Assembly: GCF_025452195.1 (NCBI RefSeq)
Contig: NZ_CP104973.1
Location: forward strand, 62,001-126,000
Length of the DNA: 64,000 nt
DNA from: Phyllobacterium zundukense
GTDB taxonomy: Bacteria; Pseudomonadota; Alphaproteobacteria; Rhizobiales; Rhizobiaceae
Reading direction: 5' to 3'
Positions 52,668 through 62,714 of the stretch are shown piece by piece. Under the pieces are notes generated by a model that saw only the letters and a list, made by a program, of their open reading frames with translations, made no database searches and was not told the DNA's origin. A program made the position numbers and the translations under genes. Each line of letters begins with the position of its first letter. The first letter of the stretch is position 1.

Positions 52668-53957
52668 TTATTTTTCTCGCCTGAGAACTGAAATGAAGAA
52701 GCCATCGGTTGACGTGGATAATGGGGAAAGGATGGTTGTCCCGTCGTTAAACAGCGGCTTCAATCCCGACTCTTTGGAGACTGCCTGCTCCCATAAAGGC
52801 TGCGTATCGACGGCACTGTATTCGCTGTTGGCTTCAAGAAATGCTGCGACCTGATCGCCGTTTTCTGGCGCGAACAGCGAACAGGTGATGTAGACCAGCC
52901 GGCCGCCGGGTTTCACGTAAGCCTTCGCCGCATCCAAAACCTGGCGCTGCTCCACTTCGCGGCGTTCGAGTTGCTGGTCGCTGAGGCGCCACTTGGCGTC
53001 GGGCCTGCGCCGCCATGTGCCGGAACCGGTGCAAGGCGCATCGACCAGAACCATATCCATCTGGCCTTCGAGCGGGGCAAGATCGCCGATATTGGCATGA
53101 GCCTGCGCGTTGCGCACCCCTGCCCGCTTAAGCCGGTCGAAAATGGGTGCAAGGCGGGCGCGCTCGGCATCATAGGCATGGATCTGGCCCTTGTTGCCCA
53201 TCTCTGCCGCCAGCGCCAAGGTTTTGCCGCCGGCACCGGCGCAGTAATCGAGCACCTGTTCGCCGGCCTTGGCGTTTGAGAGTTTCGCCGCAAGCTGCGA
53301 ACCCAGATCCTGCACTTCGAACAGGCCGCGCTGGAAGGCGGGTTCCGCCTGAACGTTCGGGTGGCGGCCCATAGCGCGCAAAGGCGGGACACGTACGGCA
53401 GTTTCGAGCAAGGGTGCGGGATTGGCACCGGCACGCGCGAGTTCCTTCAAGACCTTGTCTCTATCGGCTTTCAGCGTATTGACCCGCAGATCGACCGGCG
53501 GGCGGTCGCTGAGGGCTGCCGCTTCCTCGACCCATCTGTCGCCGAAGATTGCCTGGAAATGTGGAATGCACCATTCCGGAACATCGGCGCGAATATGATC
53601 TGGCGCGGAGCCGAAATCGCGTTCACCCCAGACCGCCATGCGTTCGGCTTCCAGCGGTTCTGGCGCGAATTTATCGCCTTCGAGGGCGGTATTGATATCC
53701 TCGATGTCGAGTTCCGCATCGGAAAGCAGAACACCAAAGGCGATATGACGCGCTGCATCGCTATCCATGCGCCAGGCAAGCGACAGTTTCCGCCTGAGGG
53801 CGTCATAGACTATATTGCCGATGACCGCGCGATCGCCCGCACCGGCAAAGCGATGCGATAATCCCCAATCCTTCAAGGCGTCGGAAGCCGGCCGCTTGCG
53901 ATTTTCAATATCGTCCAGAACTTCGATTGCCGCCTGCAGGCGTCCACCAAGTCGCAT
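52668..53957 (-). CDS. rsmB: 16S rRNA m5C methyltransferase RsmB-like (RsmB/NOP family)
   Basis: 429 residues from the ATG at 53957, which is placed 6 bases after AAGGA; two earlier in-frame starts lack this. NusB-like N-terminal region (about 1-140), then the Rossmann methyltransferase domain. Motif DAPCTGSGTWRRRPD contains one catalytic cysteine and YITCSLFAPEN the other; VLDYCAGAGGKTLALA binds S-adenosylmethionine. RsmB methylates C967 of 16S rRNA in Escherichia coli. RsmF or another NOP member cannot be excluded. Confidence 0.85.
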   Translation of the reverse strand: MRLGGRLQAAIEVLDDIENRKRPASDALKDWGLSHRFAGAGDRAVIGNIVYDALRRKLSLAWRMDSDAARHIAFGVLLSDAELDIEDINTALEGDKFAPEPLEAERMAVWGERDFGSAPDHIRADVPEWCIPHFQAIFGDRWVEEAAALSDRPPVDLRVNTLKADRDKVLKELARAGANPAPLLETAVRVPPLRAMGRHPNVQAEPAFQRGLFEVQDLGSQLAAKLSNAKAGEQVLDYCAGAGGKTLALAAEMGNKGQIHAYDAERARLAPIFDRLKRAGVRNAQAHANIGDLAPLEGQMDMVLVDAPCTGSGTWRRRPDAKWRLSDQQLERREVEQRQVLDAAKAYVKPGGRLVYITCSLFAPENGDQVAAFLEANSEYSAVDTQPLWEQAVSKESGLKPLFNDGTTILSPLSTSTDGFFISVLRREK

Positions 53958-54009
53958 ATGCATTCCTTCACTCAATCAAGAGTGTCGCATACATGGGCCC
54001 GGCAAGAAA

Positions 54010-54039
54010 AGAAAGCCGGAGCGTGAACTCCGGCTTTCT
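54010..54039 (-). terminator. katA: katA Rho-independent terminator
   Basis: AGAAAGCCGGAG and CTCCGGCTTTCT form a perfect 12-base stem with a 6-base loop. On the reverse strand a TTTTCTT run follows. It lies 30 bases after the catalase stop codon. Confidence 0.85.
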
Positions 54040-54068
54040 GATTTGCCATGAAGATGGTCGAGCGGCGA

Positions 54069-55565
54069 TTACTCGGCAGCGACGCCTTTTTCTTCCTGCG
54101 AAATAGCGCTAGCCTCGTAGCCATGCGCTTCCTTCAATGCCGCGCGCACGCCAGCCTCATAGGCAGGATGAACACGCTGGAAATGCACAAGCTGCCGTTC
54201 GATGATCTCGCCCGGCACGCCATCCATCGCCGCAGCGATGTTGGAGAACAGGCGCGAGCGCTGACCGGCGTCGAACAGGTTGAACAGCGCCGTGACCTGG
54301 CCGTAGTCGTCATTGCCTAGGCGATGATTGTAGCGGTCCGCATCACCCAAAAGCTTCAGCGGCGGCTCCTTCGCCGATGGCTGTTCTGCAGCACCGGAGA
54401 AGCTGTTCGGCTCGTAGTAAGCGTCGACATTGCCGGTCTTCTGGCCGAAGAAATTCATCTGGCCGTCCTTGTGGTAATGATGGACCGGGCATTTCGGCTG
54501 GTTGACGGGGAGCGCTTCGTAATGCGTGCCGAGGCGATAGCGATGGGCGTCCGCATAGGAGAAGACGCGGGCCTGCAGCATCTTGTCCGGCGAGTGGCCG
54601 ATGCCGGGGACGACATTGGAAGGCGAGAACGCGGCCTGCTCGATCTCGGCGAAGTAGTTGTCGGCATTGCGGTTGAGTTCCATGACACCGATTTCGAGTG
54701 GCGGGAATTCACCGTGCGGCCAGACCTTGGTCAGGTCGAACGGATTGTATGACGTCTGGTCTGCTTGCGCCTCGGTCATGATCTGGACCTGAACGGTCCA
54801 TTTCGGGAACTCGCCGCGCTCGATGCCGCCGAACAGCTCTTCCTGATACGTTTCGCGCGACTTGCCAATGAGGGCTTCTGCCTCGGCATTGGTGTAGAAC
54901 TTATGGCCCTGCTGGGTCTTGAAGTGGAACTTCACCCAGAAACGCTCGCTGGCATCGTTCCAGAACGAATAGGTGTGCGAACCGTAGCCGTTCATGTACA
55001 TCGGGGCGACAGGCAGGCCGCGGTCCGACATGAGGATCGTGACCTGATGCAGGCTTTCCGGCGACAGCGACCAGAAATCCCACATGGCTGTGGTGGAACG
55101 CATATTGGTGCGCGGATGACGCTTCTGCGTGTGGATGAAATCGGGGAACTTCAGCGGATCGCGGACGAAGAAGACCGGCGTGTTGTTACCGACGAGATCC
55201 CAGTTGCCTTCGCTGGTGTAGAACTTCAGCGCAAAGCCGCGTACGTCACGCTCGGCATCGGCAGCACCAAGTTCACCAGCCACTGTGGAGAAACGCAGAA
55301 GCAGCGGCGTCTCGGTGCCGGGCTGCAAAGCCTTCGCCTTGGTGTATCTGGAAATGTCGCCAGTGATTTTTAGTATGCCGAACGCACCCCAGCCCTTGGC
55401 GTGAACGACACGCTCAGGGATGCGCTCGCGATTCTGATGCGCGAGCTTTTCCAGGAGCTGATAATCGTCCATCAGAACAGGACCGCGCTCGCCGGCGGTT
55501 CTGGAGTTCTGGTTGTCGGATACCGGTGCACCGGCGGTTGTCGTCAATGTTGGACGGTCAGCCAT
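54069..55565 (-). CDS. katA: Catalase (small-subunit monofunctional haem catalase)
   Basis: 498 residues, clade 3 size. Distal histidine H55 in [12 protein letters not shown], asparagine in the [11 protein letters not shown] segment, and proximal haem tyrosine in [15 protein letters not shown] near 338. It decomposes hydrogen peroxide in the cytoplasm or periplasm. Divergent from an OxyR gene, the usual catalase arrangement in Brucella and rhizobia, so it is probably oxidatively induced by OxyR. Terminator at 54010. Confidence 0.96.
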   Translation of the reverse strand: MADRPTLTTTAGAPVSDNQNSRTAGERGPVLMDDYQLLEKLAHQNRERIPERVVHAKGWGAFGILKITGDISRYTKAKALQPGTETPLLLRFSTVAGELGAADAERDVRGFALKFYTSEGNWDLVGNNTPVFFVRDPLKFPDFIHTQKRHPRTNMRSTTAMWDFWSLSPESLHQVTILMSDRGLPVAPMYMNGYGSHTYSFWNDASERFWVKFHFKTQQGHKFYTNAEAEALIGKSRETYQEELFGGIERGEFPKWTVQVQIMTEAQADQTSYNPFDLTKVWPHGEFPPLEIGVMELNRNADNYFAEIEQAAFSPSNVVPGIGHSPDKMLQARVFSYADAHRYRLGTHYEALPVNQPKCPVHHYHKDGQMNFFGQKTGNVDAYYEPNSFSGAAEQPSAKEPPLKLLGDADRYNHRLGNDDYGQVTALFNLFDAGQRSRLFSNIAAAMDGVPGEIIERQLVHFQRVHPAYEAGVRAALKEAHGYEASAISQEEKGVAAE

Positions 55566-55639
55566 TGGCTTTCTCCTTGAATCTCGCGTTTTGTCAATGG
55601 GAACCGCAGGCGCGTGCTCGCAGCCGCGTTCTCAACCAA

Positions 55640-55708
55640 ACCATAGAACCTTTCTAATCATAGTTTCCAATTGATTTTAGAATGATTATTGATAGGATTT
55701 ACTTATCA
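55640..55708. promoter_or_regulatory. katA-oxyR intergenic control region
   Basis: The AT-rich 140-base gap contains ATAG at 55643, CTAA after 7 bases, and another ATAG at 55660, like parts of the OxyR pattern (ATAG-N7-CTAT repeats) but not a full match. A TGATA/TATCA dyad (55690-55708) overlaps the oxyR start codon, as expected for a LysR autoregulatory site. Confidence 0.4.
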
Positions 55709-56637
55709 TGTTTTCAGTTCGCCAAATGCGCTATTTCGACATTCTCGCCAACACACTGCATTTCCGCAAAGCGGCGGAGATGGCACGCATATCCCAGCCT
55801 GCCCTCTCGGCGCAGATCGCAGAAATGGAGTTGCTCCTGGGAGCCACGCTGTTCGAGCGGACGCGGCGGACGGTCGTGCTTACGGAGATGGGCAGGCGTC
55901 TGCTGCCGCGCATACGCGGCATTCTCGATGAAATTCGCTCGCTTGAGGAACTTGCGGGACAGAGGCGTGGCACCTTGAGAGGACGGCTGCGGCTTGGCAT
56001 TATTCCGACGATTGCGCCCTATCTGCTGCCGCTGCTGATCCCGGATCTCCGTGGAGCCTATCCCGAACTTACGATCGAGCTGCGTGAAGCAGTTACCTCG
56101 AAGCTGGTCGAGGATCTGCGCCTTGGCGATCTGGACGCTATTATTGCGGCCCTGCCGATCGAAGGCGAAGGGACGGTCGCCAAACCGCTATTTCGCGACC
56201 GCTTCCTGATCGCAACATCGAACAATGATATCGACATCCTCACCTCACCCATGACACAGGAAGACGTGGCGCTTGAGCGGTTGCTTCTGCTTGAGGAGGG
56301 TCATTGCCTGCGCGATCAGGCGCTTGCCGTGTGCAGCAATGTGAAGCAGCGCCAATTGGTCAACTACGGCGCGACCAGCATGGCGACGCTATTGCAGATG
56401 GTCAGTCATGGCATGGGACTGACGCTGATCCCCGAGATTGCCGTACGCACCGAAGCCAGCCGCAATAACGTACGCATCGTTGCTTTTGCCGATCCTGAAC
56501 CATCACGCGAAATCGGCTTGATCTGGCGCAGGCAGAGCGAGCGGCGCGAGGACTTCGAAGCCTTGGCAGCGGCAATCGTCGATTGCAGCCGCCGGTTGAT
56601 GATTTCGGCGGATGAACTGAATGATCTCGCCGCCTAG
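55708..56637 (+). CDS. oxyR: OxyR-like hydrogen peroxide sensor (LysR family)
   Basis: 309 residues. HTH at about 17-37 (LHFRKAAEMARISQPALSAQ). The redox cysteines fall where OxyR has them: C200 in EEGHCLRDQA and C209 in LAVCS. Peroxide forms a disulfide between them, which activates target genes. Diverges from katA. Its stop overlaps by 4 bases with the MAPEG stop on the other strand (convergent). Confidence 0.93.
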   Translation: MFSVRQMRYFDILANTLHFRKAAEMARISQPALSAQIAEMELLLGATLFERTRRTVVLTEMGRRLLPRIRGILDEIRSLEELAGQRRGTLRGRLRLGIIPTIAPYLLPLLIPDLRGAYPELTIELREAVTSKLVEDLRLGDLDAIIAALPIEGEGTVAKPLFRDRFLIATSNNDIDILTSPMTQEDVALERLLLLEEGHCLRDQALAVCSNVKQRQLVNYGATSMATLLQMVSHGMGLTLIPEIAVRTEASRNNVRIVAFADPEPSREIGLIWRRQSERREDFEALAAAIVDCSRRLMISADELNDLAA

Positions 56638-57059
56638 ACGACGGGTGGGACGGCGAGGTGCAATGTCAGCATGACCCACAACGCCCCATTGAGGATAAAG
56701 CCGAGGACGAAGATCGGCTGGCGAAAGGCAAGCCGGTTGGACGTTATGTGCACATAGGTGTGGACCACACGCATGGCCACAAAACACCAGGCGATGACTA
56801 CGGCAAGCAACGTGGCGCCGTTGACGGCATAGAGCGCCAGGCAGACGACATAAAACAGCATCGGCAATTCGTAAAGATTGATCAAATTGCGAACCGTCGC
56901 AACGCTGGCCTCTGGCTCTTTCAACGGCAGCTTGAAATCCCTTGCACTGGCCTGGCCGCTGAGAACGGCTTGCCGACGGCGAAGCATAAGGACAGCATAG
57001 ACACAATAAATAAGAAAAGTCAGCGCGATCATCGGCCAGAAAATTGCGGTTTGTGACAT
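56634..57059 (-). CDS. MAPEG family membrane protein
   Basis: 141 residues, four hydrophobic helices. Motifs ASVATVRNLINLYELPMLFY and VAMRVVHTYVHITSNRLAFR are the MAPEG (eicosanoid/glutathione) core. Bacterial members are often of unknown function or microsomal glutathione transferase-like. A strong AGGAGG ribosome site precedes the ATG. Convergent with oxyR. Confidence 0.88.
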   Translation of the reverse strand: MSQTAIFWPMIALTFLIYCVYAVLMLRRRQAVLSGQASARDFKLPLKEPEASVATVRNLINLYELPMLFYVVCLALYAVNGATLLAVVIAWCFVAMRVVHTYVHITSNRLAFRQPIFVLGFILNGALWVMLTLHLAVPPVV

Positions 57060-57078
57060 GGTCCCTCCTGTTATTCGT

Positions 57079-58006
57079 TTATACGTTCTTTTCAGGGATG
57101 CGATTTATGCGCAAGCCCGGTATTGCCTGCAGACTGGTTGCCAGATGATCGATGAAGGCACGAACCTTGCGCGGCATGAAGCGAGCAGTCGCATAGACCA
57201 CGTGCACATCCATCGGCGCATAGGCATAGTCCGGAAGAATCCGTACGAGCTTATCCGAGATCAAGCAGTGATTGGGCGAGCGGCACTTGCACCCCGCCAA
57301 TGCCGAGACCAGCGCACAGTGCTTCATTCAGGACAAAGGCATTGTTGGCGAGGAACGTAGAGCGGATTGGCGCTACGAGAGCGCCACCAGGGCCGATCAG
57401 GGGAATCGATTCGCCCTGTGGTGACCATGAGAACCGGATGTAGCGATGCTGGATAAGGTTGTCCGGTGTCTTGGGATTGCCGTGCGCAGCGATATAATCC
57501 GGCGAAGCCACGAGAATGCGTTCGAATGTGGCGAGTTTTCTGGCGATCAATTCAGAGGACTTCAGGTCGCCAAGGCGGATCGCGACGTCGACGCCTTCCG
57601 CGATCAGATCGGTAAAGCGGTCATCTAGGACGAGTTCAATGGTGAGGTCCGGATGCAGGCGCTGAAATTCTATGATTATGGCTGAAAGATGCATCTGGCC
57701 AAACCCGACAGGACCATGAACGCGAAGGTTTCCGCGCAGCGTCGTGGATAGTTCGCCAGCGTTCTCTTCCGCCTCGTCGACCGCTTGCAGGATTTGCCTT
57801 GCATGCTGGTAGTAGGTTTCGCCACCGTCGGTAAGCGCCAGCTGGCGCGTTGACCTGTGAAACAGACGCACGTCCAGATGCCGCTCCAAAGCTGCCACCT
57901 GCTGGCTGATTGCCGGCTGGGTCAGGCCAAGTTCGCGCGCCGCTGCAGACAAAGTACCAAGCTCCGCTACACGGACAAACGTCTTCATCGCAGCGAATCT
58001 ATCCAT
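57079..58006 (-). pseudogene. LysR family regulator, frameshifted near the 3' end
   Basis: The first frame (ATG at 58006, GAGGTGG upstream) gives about 250 residues: HTH GTLSAAARELGLTQPAISQQ, then the effector domain up to GLGIGGVQVPL. It then stops at 57251. The next frame reads ISDKLVRILPDYAYAPMDVH and YATARFMPRKVRAFIDHLAT, the normal end of this LysR subgroup. So a one-base insertion or deletion lies near 57265-57285. It could be natural decay or a sequencing error. Probably regulated the divergent reductase at 58112. Confidence 0.82.
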
Positions 58007-58111
58007 GACCACCTCAAAGAATTGCTTATGAATGTTATCATTTTTTGACTACTACGCACAGCTGTATGAATGAATCATATCTGTTTCAGAATCTGAAACG
58101 GAGATTTTGAA

Positions 58112-59161
58112 ATGACTAAAAAAGCAGTTGTTGTTGGTGCCAATGGCATCATCGGTAGCAATCTGATTTCGCATCTTGTCGAACTGGGCGACTGGGAAAT
58201 TATCGGCCTGTCGCGCCGCGGCGGAGTGGCAAGCGGCAAACTCAGACATATCGCTGTCGATCTTCTCGATGCGACAGACGCCAGCGATAAGCTCGCCCAT
58301 CTCACCGACGTGACGCATATATTCTATGCGGCCTATCAGGACCGGCCGACTTGGGCCGAGCTTGTGCCGCCAAACCTCGCCATGCTGGTGAATGCCGTGA
58401 ACGCAATCGAGCCGATCGCGGCCCGTCTCGAACACATCAGTCTGATGCAAGGTTATAAGGTCTATGGCGCACATCTCGGGCCGTTCAAGACACCGGCGCG
58501 CGAGACCGATGCCAATCACATGCCGCCGGAATTCAACATCGATCAGCAGGATTTTTTGGAGGCATTGCAGAAGGGCAAGAGCTGGACCTGGTCGGCACTA
58601 CGGCCGTCCGTCGTCGTAGGCTTTGCGCTCGGCAATCCCATGAACCTTGCTTCGGTGATCGCCGTCTATGCCTCGATGTCGAAAGAACTCGGCATTCCGC
58701 TACGCTTTCCCGGTAAACCGGGCGCCTATGACAGTCTACTGGAAATGACGGATGCCGGGCTCTTGGCGCGGGCAACGGTGTTTATCGCAACAAACCCGCA
58801 CTGCGGCAATCAGGCGTTCAACATCAACAACGGCGATCTTTTCCGCTGGAGCGAGATGTGGCCGAAGATCGCGCGGTTTTTCGATCTGGAGGTCGCGCCG
58901 CCACTGCCGATGTCGCTGAACGTCGTCATGGCGGACAAGGAGGATTTATGGAACCGCATGATCGAGAAGCACGGTCTTGCAAAGACACCCTACAGGGATG
59001 TGTCATCCTGGGCATTCGGCGATGCGGTCTTCAGTTGGAACTACGACTTCTTTGCCGACGGCTCCCGCCTGCGGCGGGCCGGGTTCCATGAATATGTCGA
59101 TACAGAGGAGATGTTCATGCGTGTGTTCAGTGATTTGCGCGGACGCAGGATCATTCCTTAA
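58112..59161 (+). CDS. SDR/PRISE-like NAD(P)-dependent reductase
   Basis: 349 residues. N-terminal VVVGANGIIGSNLISHL is the extended-SDR nucleotide motif; IFYAAYQDRPTW and GYKVYGAHLG carry the shifted tyrosine/lysine of the PRISE (progesterone 5-beta-reductase/iridoid synthase-like) group. Such enzymes reduce 1,4-enones. A GGAGATTTT ribosome site precedes the ATG. Divergent from the broken LysR gene, 105 bases apart, the usual regulator/target pair. Confidence 0.82.
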   Translation: MTKKAVVVGANGIIGSNLISHLVELGDWEIIGLSRRGGVASGKLRHIAVDLLDATDASDKLAHLTDVTHIFYAAYQDRPTWAELVPPNLAMLVNAVNAIEPIAARLEHISLMQGYKVYGAHLGPFKTPARETDANHMPPEFNIDQQDFLEALQKGKSWTWSALRPSVVVGFALGNPMNLASVIAVYASMSKELGIPLRFPGKPGAYDSLLEMTDAGLLARATVFIATNPHCGNQAFNINNGDLFRWSEMWPKIARFFDLEVAPPLPMSLNVVMADKEDLWNRMIEKHGLAKTPYRDVSSWAFGDAVFSWNYDFFADGSRLRRAGFHEYVDTEEMFMRVFSDLRGRRIIP

Positions 59162-59181
59162 TGCCGCGCTGATTACGATGC

Positions 59182-59766
59182 CTATTCGTAGAGACTGTCG
59201 CGGAAAGCCTTGTCAGCAGGCAGACCCGGTTCGGTGTTAGGCTCGCCCTGGCGACGCGGTTTGTCGTAGTTCAGAAAGAACTCGTCGAGTTGCGGCGGCG
59301 GAACATTGGTACCTGCCAGCATGGCATGCGCCTGCCCCCGGTGATGGATCTGGTGCACAAAAAGGTGCGATAGCAAGAGGTAGATCGGTTCTTGCGAGGT
59401 GTCGCCAGTCCCCCATGTGATCGATACGATCTTGTCGAGTTCTTCGGGCTCCATATCGTCGCAGAAGCCGATGAGGCTGCTATCGAACTCTGTCTGTGCC
59501 TGCTTCAGGTCCGAAGCCTTGGGATAGGGTATGTCGCCCACCAGACCAATGTTCTTGCGCCCTTTTCCGATCATGTCTGCCATGTAAAGGTGATCGACGA
59601 TAAGGTTGTGGTTCAACGTCAACTGAATGGATGGAAAGAAGCTGGTACGCTCTTGAGCAAACTCTTCGTCGGTGAGTTGCCCACACGCGCTGAGCAGCCG
59701 GAAATTCGACCAGGCGCTGTTGCGCGCCATGGCCGAGAAATGATTGCGAAGGGCGATATCAGACAT
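59182..59766 (-). CDS. DinB family protein
   Basis: 194 residues, four-helix bundle. The metal-site histidines are visible in LTLNHNLIVDHLY (near 52-64) and LFVHQIHHRGQAHAM (near 134-148), typical of DinB/YfiT proteins that act as thiol-dependent S-transferases or are of unknown role. Ribosome site AAGGGGAAA. The start is 18 bases from the guaB stop on the same strand, so it may be read from the guaB transcript. Confidence 0.85.
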   Translation of the reverse strand: MSDIALRNHFSAMARNSAWSNFRLLSACGQLTDEEFAQERTSFFPSIQLTLNHNLIVDHLYMADMIGKGRKNIGLVGDIPYPKASDLKQAQTEFDSSLIGFCDDMEPEELDKIVSITWGTGDTSQEPIYLLLSHLFVHQIHHRGQAHAMLAGTNVPPPQLDEFFLNYDKPRRQGEPNTEPGLPADKAFRDSLYE

Positions 59767-59783
59767 CGCCTTTCCCCTTTGGA

Positions 59784-61352
<1,569 letters not shown>

Positions 61353-61470
61353 TCAAGTTCTGTTCAAGTGAATTGGCACGGGCTGGTAACATGGATATGT
61401 CGGTTTGAAAAGATCAAAACGCAATTACTGCCATTCCAACCATCACCCAGCCCACAATATTGTAGCAATA

Positions 61471-61490
61471 TCCGGCGCAAAAGCGCCGGA
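61471..61490. terminator. Hairpin after the MBL hydrolase gene
   Basis: TCCGGCGC and GCGCCGGA form an 8-base GC stem with an AAAA loop, 24 bases beyond the MBL gene stop. No clear T-run follows on the reverse strand, so termination is probable but not certain. Confidence 0.4.
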
Positions 61491-61513
61491 ACTGCACCCA
61501 TAGGTCAATTCGA

Positions 61514-62497
61514 TCAAACGTCGAATTGATAGGTAGCCGGCACGAACCGATAGCCCGTTTCCTGCTTTTCGACAAAACCCACGCCAGGGAATGGCATATG
61601 GTAGCCAATGAATGGGACCTTGTCGGCCGCAATCATGTCGAACACCTTCTTGCGTGTTGCCGCGCCCATGGCTTTGTCGGTGTCGAATGCGACTTCCCAA
61701 TCGGGACGCTGCAACGAGGCGACGTAATGATTGGCTGTGTCAGCGGTCAAGACGAGATGCTTGCCAGCCGATTCGATGTGGAAAATCATGTGGCCGGGCG
61801 TGTGGCCATAGGCCGCTTCGCTGGTGATGCCAGGGACTACCGCATCGCCCGCCTTGATGAAGGTGAACTTTTCGGCAAGCGGCTTGACCTTGGCATTGAC
61901 AGCTTTGGCATTGGTTTCGGCCGGAGTGCCTGTACGTGCAGCGTCGGTCCAGAAGTCATATTCGATCTGCCCGCCGACATAGCGCGCATTGGCAAAGCCG
62001 GGTGTTTCGCCATTCATCAGGCCGCCGATATGGTCGCCGTGCATGTGGGTGATGACAACAAGCGTCACCTGATCAGGCGTATAGCCCGCGCCTTTCATAT
62101 TTGCCTCAAGTTGACCAAGACCATTTTCGCGACCGCCTGCGCCAAAGCCTGTGTCGATGAGCACCAGTTCAGATCCGGTATTGATCAGAACCGGTGTGAA
62201 ACCGTTGACCATTTTTGTTTCTGGCAGGAAATTGGCACGCATCAATTCGGCGATTGCCTCCTGGCTCTGATTGGCACCGAAGGTTGGAAATGGACCATCA
62301 CCCGGGCGAAGCCCGTCGAGCAAGGTGGTGATTTCGAAATCGCCCAGCTTGAAGCGTTTGAAGCCCGGAGACTTGATGTCCGATGGTGGAACAGCTGCCT
62401 CGGCGATTTCAGAAATCATCTGCGACATTGCAAATCCACCGGCCATGGCGCTTGACGCGAGAAAGAGGTTGCGGCGGGAAATCTCGAATGCAGACAT
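61514..62497 (-). CDS. Tat-exported MBL-fold metallo-hydrolase
   Basis: 327 residues from the ATG at 62497 (AAGGAG upstream). A twin-arginine signal (ISRRNLFLASSAMAGGF) ends near AEAAV. Metallo-beta-lactamase fold: THMHGDHIGG at about 148-157 binds two zinc ions, with later ligands in AYGHTPGHMIF and the DTANH region. The group resembles exported MBL hydrolases near quorum-quenching lactonases, but the substrate is not known. Separate transcript between guaB and the DHA2 exporter. Confidence 0.87.
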   Translation of the reverse strand: MSAFEISRRNLFLASSAMAGGFAMSQMISEIAEAAVPPSDIKSPGFKRFKLGDFEITTLLDGLRPGDGPFPTFGANQSQEAIAELMRANFLPETKMVNGFTPVLINTGSELVLIDTGFGAGGRENGLGQLEANMKGAGYTPDQVTLVVITHMHGDHIGGLMNGETPGFANARYVGGQIEYDFWTDAARTGTPAETNAKAVNAKVKPLAEKFTFIKAGDAVVPGITSEAAYGHTPGHMIFHIESAGKHLVLTADTANHYVASLQRPDWEVAFDTDKAMGAATRKKVFDMIAADKVPFIGYHMPFPGVGFVEKQETGYRFVPATYQFDV

Positions 62498-62714
62498 AGG
62501 ACTATCTCCTTCAGGCAACGATATGCGCGGCAACATCGCGCTGCCGCTCCGTTCCTGCTGAATAGACCAAAAATCGTCGCATCTGGATCACTTCTGATTG
62601 ATCGCCGCTTGAGCCTCGGCAACCCGAGTGCTATCGGAACTCGCAAGGCCCACCGAGTCTCATAAAACGAGATTCACTGCCTGCTTTCTCACCTCATGAG
62701 AACTGGAATTCAAC

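Noticed and set aside
61526..62455. 309-codon forward open frame
   Set aside because: Antisense to the MBL hydrolase; no domain and no ribosome site.
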